Below, in pieces: positions 16,913-25,056 of a stretch of 64,000 nt of DNA. Within the stretch, counting starts at the first letter, position 1, and each line of letters starts with the position of its first letter. The stretch spans positions 1,488,001-1,552,000 of the forward strand of contig NC_022438.1 of NCBI RefSeq assembly GCF_000470775.1, in the 5' to 3' direction. The notes beneath the pieces were generated by a model. That model was not told the DNA's origin. It worked only from the letters and a program-made list of their open reading frames with translations, and searched no databases. Position numbers and translations under genes: made by a program. This stretch comes from Leifsonia xyli subsp. cynodontis DSM 46306. GTDB taxonomy: Bacteria > Actinomycetota > Actinomycetes > Actinomycetales > Microbacteriaceae.

Positions 16913-18382
16913 ATGAGCGAATCCGTCAGCCTCCCGGCGCTGGGCGAAAGCGTCACGGAAGGCACGGTCATCCGCTGGCTGAAGAACGTCGGCGACCATG
17001 TCGACGTGGACGAGCCCCTACTCGAGGTCTCGACCGACAAGGTCGACACCGAGATCCCCTCCCCCGTCTCCGGCGTCATCGAAGCGATCCTGGTGCAGGA
17101 GGACGAGACCGTCGAGGTGGGCACCGCTCTGGTCACCATCGGCGACGGCTCCGGAGCGGGAGAGCCCCCGGCGGCGCCGGCCGCTGAGACAGTCCCGGCC
17201 GTTGAAGCCGCACCCGCCTTCTCCGCTCCCGCCGCGCAGGAGAACACCGCTGCTCCGGCCGTGCCCGCACCCACGCCGGAGGCCGCCCCGGCTCCCGCGC
17301 TACAGGCCGACCCGGCTCTCGCCGCCGCCGCACCGGCACCGGTCGCCGCTCCCACGGAGCAAGCCGCACCGGCGTTCGCTCCGGCGCCGACAGCCACACC
17401 GGCACCAGCACCCGCCGCCGCGCCCGCGCAGCAGGCCGCGCCGACGGCCGCGGCCGCCCCGGCGCCGGGCGGCGCGCACACCGGCAACGCCGGCTACGTC
17501 ACGCCGATCGTCCGCAAGCTCGCGAACGAGCAAGGCGTCGACTTGTCCGTGGTCACCGGAACCGGTGTCGGCGGGCGTATCCGCAAGGAAGACATCCTCT
17601 CAGCTGCCACTCCCGCCGCAGCGGGCCTGGCGGCGGCCGCTCCGTCACCCGCCGCGGAGGTGTCGCCGCTGCGCGGAACCACCCAGCCGATGTCGCGCCT
17701 GCGCAAGGTCGTCGCCGAGCGCGCCGTCGTGTCGATGCAGTCGACCGCTCAACTCACCTCGGTGGTCGAGGTCGACGTGACCAAGGTCGCTGCACTGCGC
17801 GACCGCGTCAAGTCCGACTTCCTCGCCAAGACCGGAGTCAAGCTCTCCTTCCTGCCGTTCTTCGCTCTGGCCGCGGCCGAGGCGCTGAAGACCTACCCGG
17901 TCATCAATGCGACGGTGGACGGTGACAACATCGTGTATCCGGACCAGGAGAACATGTCGATCGCCGTGGACACCGAGCGGGGTCTCCTCACTCCGGTCGT
18001 CCGCAACGCCTCTGAGCTGGATCTCGCCGGCCTCGCCAAGGAAATCTCGGACCTCGCCGAGCGCACCCGCGACAACCGCCTCAAGCCGGACGAACTGGCC
18101 GGTGGCACGTTCACGCTGACCAATACGGGTTCGCGCGGCGCGCTGTTCGACACTCCGGTCGTCTTCCTCCCGCAGGTCGCGATCCTGGGGACCGGGATCG
18201 TCACCAAGAAGCCGGCGGTGGTCTCGGCAGACGGCACGGACTCGATCGCGATCCGCTCCACGGTCTATCTCGCCCTCTCGTACGACCACCGCATCGTCGA
18301 CGGTGCGGACGCGGCCCGCTTCCTCGTCGCGGTGAAAAACCGTCTCGAGGGCGCCGACTTCGAGGGAAGCCTCGGACTCTAG
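16913..18382 (+). CDS. sucB: 2-oxoglutarate dehydrogenase E2 (dihydrolipoyllysine succinyltransferase), or shared E2
   Basis: A 489-residue E2. Domains in order are one lipoyl domain (residues 1-77; the lipoylated Lys is in [16 protein letters not shown], about Lys43), a 110-residue Ala/Pro linker, the E3/E1-binding domain ([20 protein letters not shown] followed by [15 protein letters not shown], about 197-230), a second short linker, and the acyltransferase domain ending [20 protein letters not shown] with the catalytic HxxxDG as DHRIVDG. Many actinobacterial SucB proteins carry two lipoyl domains; this one has a single copy. A good AGGAGA ribosome site precedes ATG. In actinobacteria this protein usually serves pyruvate dehydrogenase, so the substrate assignment is less certain than the family. 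Confidence 0.93.
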   Translation: MSESVSLPALGESVTEGTVIRWLKNVGDHVDVDEPLLEVSTDKVDTEIPSPVSGVIEAILVQEDETVEVGTALVTIGDGSGAGEPPAAPAAETVPAVEAAPAFSAPAAQENTAAPAVPAPTPEAAPAPALQADPALAAAAPAPVAAPTEQAAPAFAPAPTATPAPAPAAAPAQQAAPTAAAAPAPGGAHTGNAGYVTPIVRKLANEQGVDLSVVTGTGVGGRIRKEDILSAATPAAAGLAAAAPSPAAEVSPLRGTTQPMSRLRKVVAERAVVSMQSTAQLTSVVEVDVTKVAALRDRVKSDFLAKTGVKLSFLPFFALAAAEALKTYPVINATVDGDNIVYPDQENMSIAVDTERGLLTPVVRNASELDLAGLAKEISDLAERTRDNRLKPDELAGGTFTLTNTGSRGALFDTPVVFLPQVAILGTGIVTKKPAVVSADGTDSIAIRSTVYLALSYDHRIVDGADAARFLVAVKNRLEGADFEGSLGL

Positions 18383-18415
18383 TCGCCCGCATCAGGCGGA
18401 CACCGCCCAGCGCCA

Positions 18416-18452
18416 GCCGGCCCCGCTCCTCACCAGCAGGAGCGGGGCCGGC
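18416..18452 (+). terminator. Rho-independent-type hairpin after sucB
   Basis: GCCGGCCCCGCTCCT (18416-18430) pairs perfectly with AGGAGCGGGGCCGGC (18438-18452) around a 7-base loop; only a weak T tract (CTTT) follows. It sits 34 bases after the sucB stop and can serve the convergent gene on the other strand as well. Confidence 0.75.
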
Positions 18453-18474
18453 TCGCTTTCCAGTGCGGAGCCGG

Positions 18475-18564
18475 ACTCGGAAACGGAGCCACACTCGCAA
18501 ACGGACCGCTACTCGCAAACGGACCGCTACTCGCAAACGGACCGCTACTCGCAGAGGGACCGGA
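18475..18564. repeat. 18-bp tandem repeat, three perfect and two degenerate units
   Basis: The unit ACTCGCAAACGGACCGCT is repeated exactly three times at 18493-18510, 18511-18528 and 18529-18546, flanked by degenerate copies at 18475-18492 and 18547-18564. A period that is a multiple of three suggests a coding origin: on the minus strand one frame reads SGPFAS repeated without stops. The annotated downstream gene instead meets a TAG at the first repeat. The array is therefore at the 3' edge of the gene at 18545, perhaps a lost repetitive tail. Confidence 0.9.
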
Positions 18565-18985
18565 TCGAGAGGTCGCCGCTCGGCGCGGTGGCCGGGGCGG
18601 GAACGATCGCCCCCGCCCCGGGCCGGGCGCGGAAGCCCAGGCCGACGGGGGCTGAGGCAAGGACTGGGGCTGCGCCGGTGACCCGGTTTTCGCCCGTCAC
18701 CGCGCCGAGCGGCCGGAGCGTTTCTGTGCTGTCGTCCGGTTCGGAGGCAGGCGGCAGAGCGATCAGCAAGACCATGGCCGCCACCAGGGGCGCCGCCCCG
18801 ACAGCCAGGAGCCGGGGACGGACGCGGAACCGCGTCCACGCGAATGCCCACGCCCGGGACGCCGGACGGTCGTCCAGGGCGCGGAGCACACGCCGCAGGA
18901 GCGGTGAGGCTGCTTCGCGGCGGTGCGTGGCCGGGCGAATGCGGTCGGGAAGCCCCGAGACGTTCGCCGAAGCGGCTAGAGGCAC
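18545..18985 (-). CDS. Hypothetical single-pass membrane protein, possibly the C-terminal half of a split gene
   Basis: A 146-residue product with one transmembrane helix (LLAVGAAPLVAAMVLLIALP, about residues 58-77) preceded by a basic flank (RFRVRPR) and followed by a Pro/Ala-rich extracytoplasmic tail. It starts at GTG 18983-18985 inside the end of the upstream kinase-like gene (10-base overlap). No family is recognised. If one C is dropped from a CCCC run near 19006, the upstream frame would continue smoothly as PSVLLPDPVPLAASANVSGL into this one, so the two may be halves of a single kinase-like membrane protein. The product ends at the start of an 18-bp tandem array. Confidence 0.55.
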   Translation of the reverse strand: MPLAASANVSGLPDRIRPATHRREAASPLLRRVLRALDDRPASRAWAFAWTRFRVRPRLLAVGAAPLVAAMVLLIALPPASEPDDSTETLRPLGAVTGENRVTGAAPVLASAPVGLGFRARPGAGAIVPAPATAPSGDLSIRSLCE

Positions 18986-19803
18986 GGGGTCCGGAAGCAG
19001 GACAGAGGGGCCGGCTGGGCGGCTGCGAGGACGGCGGCGGAGAGGCGTTCCCAGCCGGTGTGAGCGAGCGCTCCTTCAACCGCCGCGAACAGGCCGGCGG
19101 CCGCAGCACGGGGAACGGCCAAGCAGATCGAGCGGGCGAGCGCGTGGACGGCTCGGCGGTCGGCGAGTTCGGCGGATGCGTCGGTGGGGCGAACACCGTC
19201 CAGGCGGGTGAGAACCGGACAGCCGTCCGCGCGGAATCCCACGGAGTCGCTGGTCGGGGCGGCACCGGCCCAGCCGGCCGCACGGAGGTCGGCGAGGGCG
19301 CGGGCGACACCGACAAGAATGGTCGCAGCGGCACCGGCCGAAAGCGCGGGACGCTCCTCGAGAAGGGTGCGGAGCGACCCGCGCGAGGCGTTCTGGACGA
19401 GGACGGCCGTGACGGTCCGCCCGCGGGAGAGGCGCGGCGGGAACTCACCGAGGACACCGGCGATGTGTTCGGAACGGGCCTCCCGGCGGGCACGGACGTC
19501 AGCGAACGCGATGCCGGCGTCTTCGGGAGCGCGGTCATCCGGCGGCGGCCCGACGTCCTGTAGACGGACCCGGAGCACGGCAGGCTCCACGAGGTCATCC
19601 CCGATCACGAGAGCCGAACGCTCGCCCGGAAGGTCATCGGGAAGCTTTCGGCCCGGCGGGAGCGCGAGCAGGGTCCACCCGTGCCGCTCCGCGATGAATC
19701 TGGTCTGGCGGGCGAGGTCGACCGGGCGCCGGCCGGCCTGCCGTTCGGGATCGCCGCGCCCGCTGTGGCCGTGGTGACGGGTTCGCTGCTGTCTGGTGCT
19801 CAT
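18976..19803 (-). CDS. Protein kinase-like (pseudokinase) protein, possibly frameshifted
   Basis: A 275-residue protein starting at ATG 19801-19803. Its middle resembles the C-lobe of a Ser/Thr kinase: ASRGSLRTLLEERPALSAGA then AATILVGVARALADLRAAGW and DSVGFRADGCPVLTRLDGVR occupy the places of the helix D/E region and the HRD/DFG loops, but the HRD Asp, the DFG motif and the VAIK Lys are all absent, so catalysis is unlikely. This architecture (inactive kinase fold, then a membrane anchor) recalls MviN/FhaA-linked or anti-sigma-like pseudokinases of actinobacteria. The last residues (PLSCFRTPCL) look out of frame. The family assignment is tentative. Confidence 0.5.
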   Translation of the reverse strand: MSTRQQRTRHHGHSGRGDPERQAGRRPVDLARQTRFIAERHGWTLLALPPGRKLPDDLPGERSALVIGDDLVEPAVLRVRLQDVGPPPDDRAPEDAGIAFADVRARREARSEHIAGVLGEFPPRLSRGRTVTAVLVQNASRGSLRTLLEERPALSAGAAATILVGVARALADLRAAGWAGAAPTSDSVGFRADGCPVLTRLDGVRPTDASAELADRRAVHALARSICLAVPRAAAAGLFAAVEGALAHTGWERLSAAVLAAAQPAPLSCFRTPCL

Positions 19804-19944
19804 GGAGACATCCCACCGGACCTGGCCTCACGATGATCGCCCGGCCTCGAATCTGTGGAAAGTCCGGCTCCGGCCACACCCTGTGGAGAACCGCCGACAG
19901 CCGCGGTTTGCAATTAATGGACTCGGTCCACATAGACTCTCACC

Positions 19945-20619
19945 ATGATGCAGTTCGACCGCTCCGGGCTCGACGGCAGCCCCGTAGACTACGACACCGC
20001 GCTGCAATGGCAGCGCGGTCTCCACCGCGAGGTGGCGGCGGGCACGAGGGCCGAGACCGTCCTCCTCCTCGAGCACGCCCCCGTCTACACTGCCGGAAAG
20101 CGGACAACGGACGACGAACGCCCCACGGACGGCACACCCGTCGTCGATGTCGACCGCGGAGGCAAGATCACCTGGCACGGTCCGGGGCAGCTGGTCGGCT
20201 ACCCGATTCTGCGGCTGCGGGAGCCGGTGGATGTCGTCGGGTACGTGCGGCGGCTGGAATCGGCGTTGATCCGGGTGCTGGGAGAGCTCGGCATCGCGGG
20301 CGAACGGGTCGAAGGCCGTTCGGGCGTGTGGCTGCCGGGAGACGGAACGGCGCCCGACCGGAAGCTCGCCGCGATCGGCATCCGCGTCGCCGATGGCGTG
20401 ACGATGCACGGTTTCGCACTCAACTGCTCCAACTCGCTGGAGACCTACGACCGCATCGTCGCGTGCGGAATCCGGGATGCGGGGGTCAGCACCATCACCG
20501 AGACGCTCGGCCGCACCGTCACCCCGCAGGATGTCGCGCCGATGGTGACCGCCGCACTGCGGGCCGAATTCGGCCTCGAGGCCGCCGTGCGCGCCGCTGA
20601 GACCGAGGCCACCACGTGA
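19945..20619 (+). CDS. lipB: Octanoyl-[acyl carrier protein]:protein octanoyltransferase
   Basis: A 224-residue LipB, which moves octanoate from ACP to the lipoyl-accepting Lys of E2 and GcvH. Visible motifs are [20 protein letters not shown] (about 41-60), the [20 protein letters not shown] signature (about 71-90), [28 protein letters not shown] with the acyl-intermediate Lys, and [19 protein letters not shown] with the catalytic Cys near 161. It starts with ATG ATG at 19945. The lipA start codon overlaps its stop (GTGA), so the two are co-translated, just downstream of the lpdA-sucB region that uses the cofactor. It looks intact. Confidence 0.96.
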   Translation: MMQFDRSGLDGSPVDYDTALQWQRGLHREVAAGTRAETVLLLEHAPVYTAGKRTTDDERPTDGTPVVDVDRGGKITWHGPGQLVGYPILRLREPVDVVGYVRRLESALIRVLGELGIAGERVEGRSGVWLPGDGTAPDRKLAAIGIRVADGVTMHGFALNCSNSLETYDRIVACGIRDAGVSTITETLGRTVTPQDVAPMVTAALRAEFGLEAAVRAAETEATT

Positions 20620-21605
20620 GCGCGGCGCCGGAGGGCCGCCGGATGCTGCGGCTCGAGGTCCGGAACGCGCAGACCCCGATCGAGCGCAAGCCGGAGTGGA
20701 TCAAGACCCGCGCCAAGATGGGACCCGAGTACCGGCAGCTGCATTCCCTGGTGACGTCCGAGGATCTGCACACGGTCTGCCAGGAAGCCGGCTGCCCGAA
20801 CATCTACGAGTGCTGGGAGGACCGGGAGGCGACCTTCCTCATCGGCGGGTCCCAGTGTACGCGACGGTGCGACTTCTGCCAGATCGACACGGGGAAGCCG
20901 TCCGAGTTCGACCGCGACGAGCCGCGCCGGGTGGCCGAGTCGGTCGCGCGGATGGGCCTGCGCTACTCGACGGTCACGGGCGTCGCGCGAGACGACCTGG
21001 ACGACGAGGGCGCCTGGCTCTACGCGGAGACGATCCGGGAGATCCACCGGCAGAGCCCCGGCACGGGGGTCGAGATCCTGGTGCCCGACTTCTCTGGAGA
21101 CCCCGAACTGCTCGGCGAGGTGTTCGGAGCACGTCCGGAGGTCTTCGCGCACAACGTCGAGACCGTGCCGCGCATCTTCAAGCGCATCCGTCCGGCTTTC
21201 CGCTATGAACGCTCCCTCGACGTGATCGCGCAGGGGCGAGCCGCCGGACTCATCACGAAGTCCAACCTGATTCTCGGGATGGGCGAAGAGCACCAGGAGA
21301 TCAGCCAGGCGCTGCGCGATCTGCACGACGCGGGCACCGACATCGTCACGATCACCCAGTACCTGCGCCCGAGCCCACGGCACCTCCCGGTCGCGCGCTG
21401 GGTACACCCGGACGAGTTCGTGGAGCTGAGGGACGAGGCCGAAGCGATCGGCTTCCTCGGGGTGCTGGCCGGTCCGCTGGTGCGTTCCTCGTACCGCGCG
21501 GGACGGCTCTGGGCGCAGTCGATGCGGGCGAAGGGCCGCGCTGTCCCGGAGGAACTGCAACACCTGACGGACGCGTCCCTGGGGTTCGCTCAGGCGGTCT
21601 CCTGA
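20616..21605 (+). CDS. lipA: Lipoyl synthase (radical SAM)
   Basis: A 329-residue radical SAM enzyme that inserts two sulfurs into protein-bound octanoate. Both iron-sulfur sites are complete: the auxiliary cluster Cys in [13 protein letters not shown] (about 54-66) and the SAM cluster in [15 protein letters not shown] (about 81-95). The C-terminal RSSY serine motif, which donates a ligand to the auxiliary cluster, is present as [13 protein letters not shown]. The start is GTG at 20616, overlapping lipB. Further core strands include [20 protein letters not shown] and [15 protein letters not shown]. It acts after LipB on the same E2 proteins. Confidence 0.97.
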   Translation: MSAAPEGRRMLRLEVRNAQTPIERKPEWIKTRAKMGPEYRQLHSLVTSEDLHTVCQEAGCPNIYECWEDREATFLIGGSQCTRRCDFCQIDTGKPSEFDRDEPRRVAESVARMGLRYSTVTGVARDDLDDEGAWLYAETIREIHRQSPGTGVEILVPDFSGDPELLGEVFGARPEVFAHNVETVPRIFKRIRPAFRYERSLDVIAQGRAAGLITKSNLILGMGEEHQEISQALRDLHDAGTDIVTITQYLRPSPRHLPVARWVHPDEFVELRDEAEAIGFLGVLAGPLVRSSYRAGRLWAQSMRAKGRAVPEELQHLTDASLGFAQAVS

Positions 21606-21691
21606 GCGGTGGCCTCCCTCAGAGCGCACAGACGCTCAGACCGCCACGAGCCCGTCGGCCGAACCGGTCCCGAGCCGGTATCCTTAAGCCT

Positions 21692-22390
21692 ATGGCGCGC
21701 AAGGACAAGTCCACCAAGGAGCCCGGTCGGCTGAAGCAGATGTGGCAGGTCTTCCAGATGACCCGCCGCTACGACGACCGCGCGGTGCTCTACATCGTGC
21801 TGGGCATCGTCCTGCCGATCCTGGTGGGTGTCGCGCTCGCGATCTTCCTCACCGACGGCAATGTGTTCACAATGGTGCTCTGGATCGTGGCGGGGGTGCT
21901 CGCCGGCGTGCTGACGGGCCTTATCATCCTGGGCCGCCGCGCCGAACGCGCCGCCTACTCTCAGATCGAGGGACAGCCGGGAGCCGTCGGCGCCGTGCTG
22001 CGCAGCTCGCTGAAACGCAGTTGGCGCGGTTCGGAGATGCCGGTCGCCGTCAACGGCAAGACGCAGGATGCGGTCTACCGGGCCACCGGCCGGGGCGGTG
22101 TCGTGCTCATCAGCGAGGGACAGCGCACCCGCACGCAGCGGATGGTGGACGAGGAACACCGGAAAGTCACCCGCGTGCTGCCGAATGTGCCGGTCACCAC
22201 CATCGCGGTCGGCCCGGACGCGGATGCCGTGCCTCTGCACAAGATCCCGCGCACACTCTCGAAGATCAAGCCCACGCTGACCAAGGCGGAGGTGCTGGCG
22301 ATCAGTAACCGTCTCCAGTCGCTCGAGGGCTCCATGCCCATCCCGAAAGGCATCGACCCCCTGAAGGTGCGTGCCCAGCGCGCACGCTGA
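21692..22390 (+). CDS. DUF4191 family membrane protein
   Basis: A 232-residue protein with two adjacent transmembrane helices near the N terminus (VLYIVLGIVLPILVGVALAI and MVLWIVAGVLAGVLTGLIIL, about residues 31-82) and a soluble C-terminal domain with VYRATGRGGVVLISEGQRTR and IPRTLSKIKPTLTKAEVLAI. This is the DUF4191 architecture found in actinobacteria directly after lipA. The function is unknown. ATG at 21692 follows a short spacer of 86 bases, so it is likely in the lipB-lipA transcript. Association with lipoate assembly is only positional. Confidence 0.88.
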   Translation: MARKDKSTKEPGRLKQMWQVFQMTRRYDDRAVLYIVLGIVLPILVGVALAIFLTDGNVFTMVLWIVAGVLAGVLTGLIILGRRAERAAYSQIEGQPGAVGAVLRSSLKRSWRGSEMPVAVNGKTQDAVYRATGRGGVVLISEGQRTRTQRMVDEEHRKVTRVLPNVPVTTIAVGPDADAVPLHKIPRTLSKIKPTLTKAEVLAISNRLQSLEGSMPIPKGIDPLKVRAQRAR

Positions 22391-22480
22391 CCCCCGCCCG
22401 CCTCGCGCGCAGGAAAGACGCTCCGGAATCTCACGATTCGGAGCCGTTCTGTTGTGCTCGGCGGCGAGACTCCGCGGCGT

Positions 22481-22906
22481 TCAGCCGCGGAGGAGGACGG
22501 TGCCGGCGACCTTGTCGTGGAAGCCGCGCTGGTCGGAATCCCAGACCAGCGCGGGGATGACGACGCAGAGCAGCAGGGTGCGCACGATCGGCCGCCAGAG
22601 ACCGATCCAGCCGCCGCGCAGCGCGACGACGCGCAGGCCGACGAGGCGGTGACCGACGCTGCCGCCGATGGTCGGGAGGAAGACGATCTGCATGAGCGCG
22701 AAGATGCCGATGTTCGCCCAGGAGTCGAAGCGGAAGAAGGCGAACGAGATGACGGACGCGATGGCCCAGTCGATGACGATGGCGCCCAGACGCCGACCGA
22801 CCCGGCCGACGGAGCGCGGACCCGCCTCGGGGAGGCCGAGCCGCTCGCCGGGGAACCGGCTGGGGGCGAGGTCGCCGAAGCGGGAGGGCTGAACGTTCTG
22901 AGGCAC
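22481..22906 (-). CDS. RDD family membrane protein
   Basis: A 141-residue protein. The RDD signature is present as VGRRLGAIVIDWAIASVISF (about 36-55; Arg and Asp at helix 1), and the second conserved block GGSVGHRLVGLRVVALRGGW (about 81-100) is typical. Two to three hydrophobic segments anchor it in the membrane. It ends with QRGFHDKVAGTVLLRG, the conserved HDxxAGT tail. It is convergent with the DUF4191 gene. RDD proteins have been linked to ion transport and osmotic stress, but no specific role can be assigned here. Confidence 0.9.
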   Translation of the reverse strand: MPQNVQPSRFGDLAPSRFPGERLGLPEAGPRSVGRVGRRLGAIVIDWAIASVISFAFFRFDSWANIGIFALMQIVFLPTIGGSVGHRLVGLRVVALRGGWIGLWRPIVRTLLLCVVIPALVWDSDQRGFHDKVAGTVLLRG

Positions 22907-23012
22907 CTCAGCAGCTTATCAGGACACCGAGGGAGGCGACCGGGACGCTGGACGACGGGCTATGACCGCTGCACCGACGATCCGGCGATCATGTCAAGCC
23001 GGCCGTCTCGAC

Positions 23013-23028
23013 GACTCATCGATGAGTC
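23013..23028. promoter_or_regulatory. 16-bp palindrome sharing its core with 32045-32062
   Basis: GACTCATCGATGAGTC is a perfect palindrome. Its central 12 bases, CTCATCGATGAG, occur again as the core of another perfect palindrome at 32045-32062 in front of a secreted-protein gene. Probable operator of an unidentified dimeric repressor. Confidence 0.45.
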
Positions 23029-23244
23029 ACCGAGGCTGTCAAGTAATGTGAAATGTCATTTTGGGTAAGGGTGACTCGCGCCTCGTGGTCACTTCACCGA
23101 ATGGATGCGCGCGAATGGCCATGGCGATCCCGGGCGACACCCTCACGAAACGCCCTCTCCAGCGCTGGCCACCGGGTGAATACGCGTGTCCGCTTCGCCG
23201 CCCGTGCCATCGCGCCGGACCCACGCTACCCGATCGGGGTACGC

Positions 23245-23282
23245 GTAACACGCTGGAAACATTTGCGTCACGGCGGGGAAAC
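23245..23282 (+). promoter_or_regulatory. GlnR-type nitrogen-control box upstream of glnA
   Basis: Reads GTAAC (23245-23249), six bases, GAAAC (23256-23260), six bases, GTCAC (23267-23271), six bases, GAAAC (23278-23282). This matches the actinobacterial GlnR consensus of two GTnAC-N6-GAAAC sites with 6-base spacers at every position. It ends 72 bases before the glnA ATG, where activation under nitrogen limitation would be expected. glnR itself is outside the window. Confidence 0.8.
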
Positions 23283-23354
23283 GGCCTCCCCCTAGCGTGG
23301 ATCTCGGCCTGCACGCGCAGTCCGGCCGCCTCAAGCCATTGGGAGTCCCTTCGT

Positions 23355-24779
23355 ATGTTCCGTGATTCTTCTGAGGTGCTCAAGTACATCAAGGAGACCG
23401 ACGTCAAGTTCCTTGATATCCGCTTCACCGATCTGCCCGGTGTTCAGCAGCACTTCAACATCCCCGCCGCGACTGTCGACGAAGAGTTCTTCTCGGTCGG
23501 CCAGCTCTTCGACGGCTCGTCCATCCGGGGATTCGCGTCGATCCACGAATCCGACATGAAGCTGATCCCGGATGTGTCGACCGCCTACATCGACCCCTTC
23601 CGGCACGAGCGCACGCTCATCATGGTGTTCGACATCTACAACCCGCGGAACGGCGAGATCTACGCGAAGGACCCGCGCCAGGTAGCCAAGAAGGCCGAGA
23701 AGTACCTAGCCACAACCGGTATCGCCGACACCGCGTTCTTCGCCCCCGAGGCCGAGTTCTACATCTTCGACGATGTGCGCTACGAGGTGAAGCAGAACGC
23801 GAGCTTCTACACGGTGGACTCCAGCGAGGGCGCGTGGAACTCCGGCCGAGAGGAGGAGGGCGGCAACCTCGCCAACAAGACACCGTACAAGGGCGGCTAC
23901 TTCCCGGTCTCACCGGTCGACCAGCACGCCGATCTGCGCGACGACATCGTCCTCAAGCTGATCGAGGCGGGCCTCGAGGTCGAGCGCTCGCACCACGAGG
24001 TCGGCACGGCCGGCCAGGGAGAGATCAACTACAAGTTCGACACGATGGTCTCGGCCGCGGACGACATCCTCAAGTTCAAGTACATCGTGAAGAACACCGC
24101 GAACGAGTGGGGGAAGACGGCGACGTTCATGCCCAAACCCCTCTTCGGCGACAACGGCTCCGGGATGCACACCCACCAGTCGCTGTGGAACGACGGCAAG
24201 CCGCTGTTCTACGACGAGGCCGGCTATGGCGGCCTGTCCGACATCGCGCGCTGGTACATCGGCGGCCTGCTCAAGCACGCCCCCGCGGTGCTCGCCTTCA
24301 CGAACCCGACGGTGAACTCGTTCCACCGCCTCGTGCCCGGCTTCGAGGCCCCGGTCAACCTGGTCTACTCGGCCGGCAACCGCTCGGCGTCCATCCGCAT
24401 CCCGATCACGGGCTCCAACCCGAAGGCCAAGCGGATCGAGTTCCGCGCGCCAGACGCCTCGGGCAACCCCTACCTCGCCTTCGCCGCCCAGCTGATGGCT
24501 GGCATCGACGGCATCAAGAACCGCATCGAGCCGCACGAGCCGGTCGACAAGGACCTGTACGAGCTGCCGCCCGAGGAGGCGCGCAACATCCCGCAGGTGC
24601 CGGCTTCGCTCGGTGAGGCGCTCGACGCGCTGGAAGCCGACCACGACTTCCTGACCGCCGACAGCGTCTTCACACCCGAGCTGATCGAGACATGGATCGA
24701 GTACAAGCGCGAGAAAGAGATCAAACCGCTCGCGCAGCGCCCGCACCCGTTCGAGTACGAGCTGTACTACGGGGTGTGA
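23355..24779 (+). CDS. glnA: Glutamine synthetase type I
   Basis: A 474-residue dodecameric type I enzyme that makes glutamine from glutamate, ammonia and ATP in the cytosol. Motifs in order are [20 protein letters not shown] (latch strand, about 49-68), [14 protein letters not shown] with metal-binding Glu, [20 protein letters not shown] (about 213-232), [18 protein letters not shown], and [20 protein letters not shown] (about 339-358). The adenylylation Tyr lies in [17 protein letters not shown] near residue 401, consistent with control by GlnE at 26549. The ATG at 23355 is chosen because [20 protein letters not shown] is the normal N terminus. The GlnR box upstream predicts nitrogen regulation. 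Confidence 0.97.
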   Translation: MFRDSSEVLKYIKETDVKFLDIRFTDLPGVQQHFNIPAATVDEEFFSVGQLFDGSSIRGFASIHESDMKLIPDVSTAYIDPFRHERTLIMVFDIYNPRNGEIYAKDPRQVAKKAEKYLATTGIADTAFFAPEAEFYIFDDVRYEVKQNASFYTVDSSEGAWNSGREEEGGNLANKTPYKGGYFPVSPVDQHADLRDDIVLKLIEAGLEVERSHHEVGTAGQGEINYKFDTMVSAADDILKFKYIVKNTANEWGKTATFMPKPLFGDNGSGMHTHQSLWNDGKPLFYDEAGYGGLSDIARWYIGGLLKHAPAVLAFTNPTVNSFHRLVPGFEAPVNLVYSAGNRSASIRIPITGSNPKAKRIEFRAPDASGNPYLAFAAQLMAGIDGIKNRIEPHEPVDKDLYELPPEEARNIPQVPASLGEALDALEADHDFLTADSVFTPELIETWIEYKREKEIKPLAQRPHPFEYELYYGV

Positions 24780-24795
24780 GTCGCAACCGGCACTC

Positions 24796-24846
24796 CGTGG
24801 GGAGGGGCCGGCGCCCGGTCTCTCTTGGGTGCGGCCCCTCCCCACG
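24796..24846 (+). terminator. Transcription terminator after glnA
   Basis: CGTGGGGAGGGGCCG (24796-24810) pairs perfectly over 15 bases with CGGCCCCTCCCCACG (24832-24846), 17 bases after the glnA stop; CTTG follows. Confidence 0.7.
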
Positions 24847-25056
24847 CTTGCGCCGCTGCTCGAGCGTTCCCGAGCGGTCCGACGCGGGCGGAACCGCGCG
24901 ACGTGACCGCCTGCGCGCATGGGGGCGCTGCGGGCAGCCGCTTCGCGGAGAGCGGCGGCGTCGGCCCGCTCCGGCCGGTGCGCTGGTCTGAGCGGTGAAG
25001 CGTCATTCTTCGTAGCAGTGGCAGACGCCGATCCCCCGCTGAGTAGCGTGAAATCC

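Larger units (their letters stand above)
22907..23354. promoter_or_regulatory. Long regulatory region between the RDD gene and glnA
   Basis: About 450 bases without a gene. It holds a 16-bp palindrome at 23013-23028, an AT-richer patch just after (23039-23066) that is a good candidate for a promoter of either strand, and a GlnR-type box at 23245-23282. The rest shows no coding bias. Confidence 0.6.

Noticed and set aside
18475..18564. Tandem repeats as a CRISPR array
   Set aside because: Units are contiguous 18-mers without spacers and no cas gene is near.
24847..25056. Small protein upstream of the symporter pseudogene
   Set aside because: The open frame is only an upstream extension of the symporter reading frame; the translation is Arg/Ala-rich and lacks a ribosome site.
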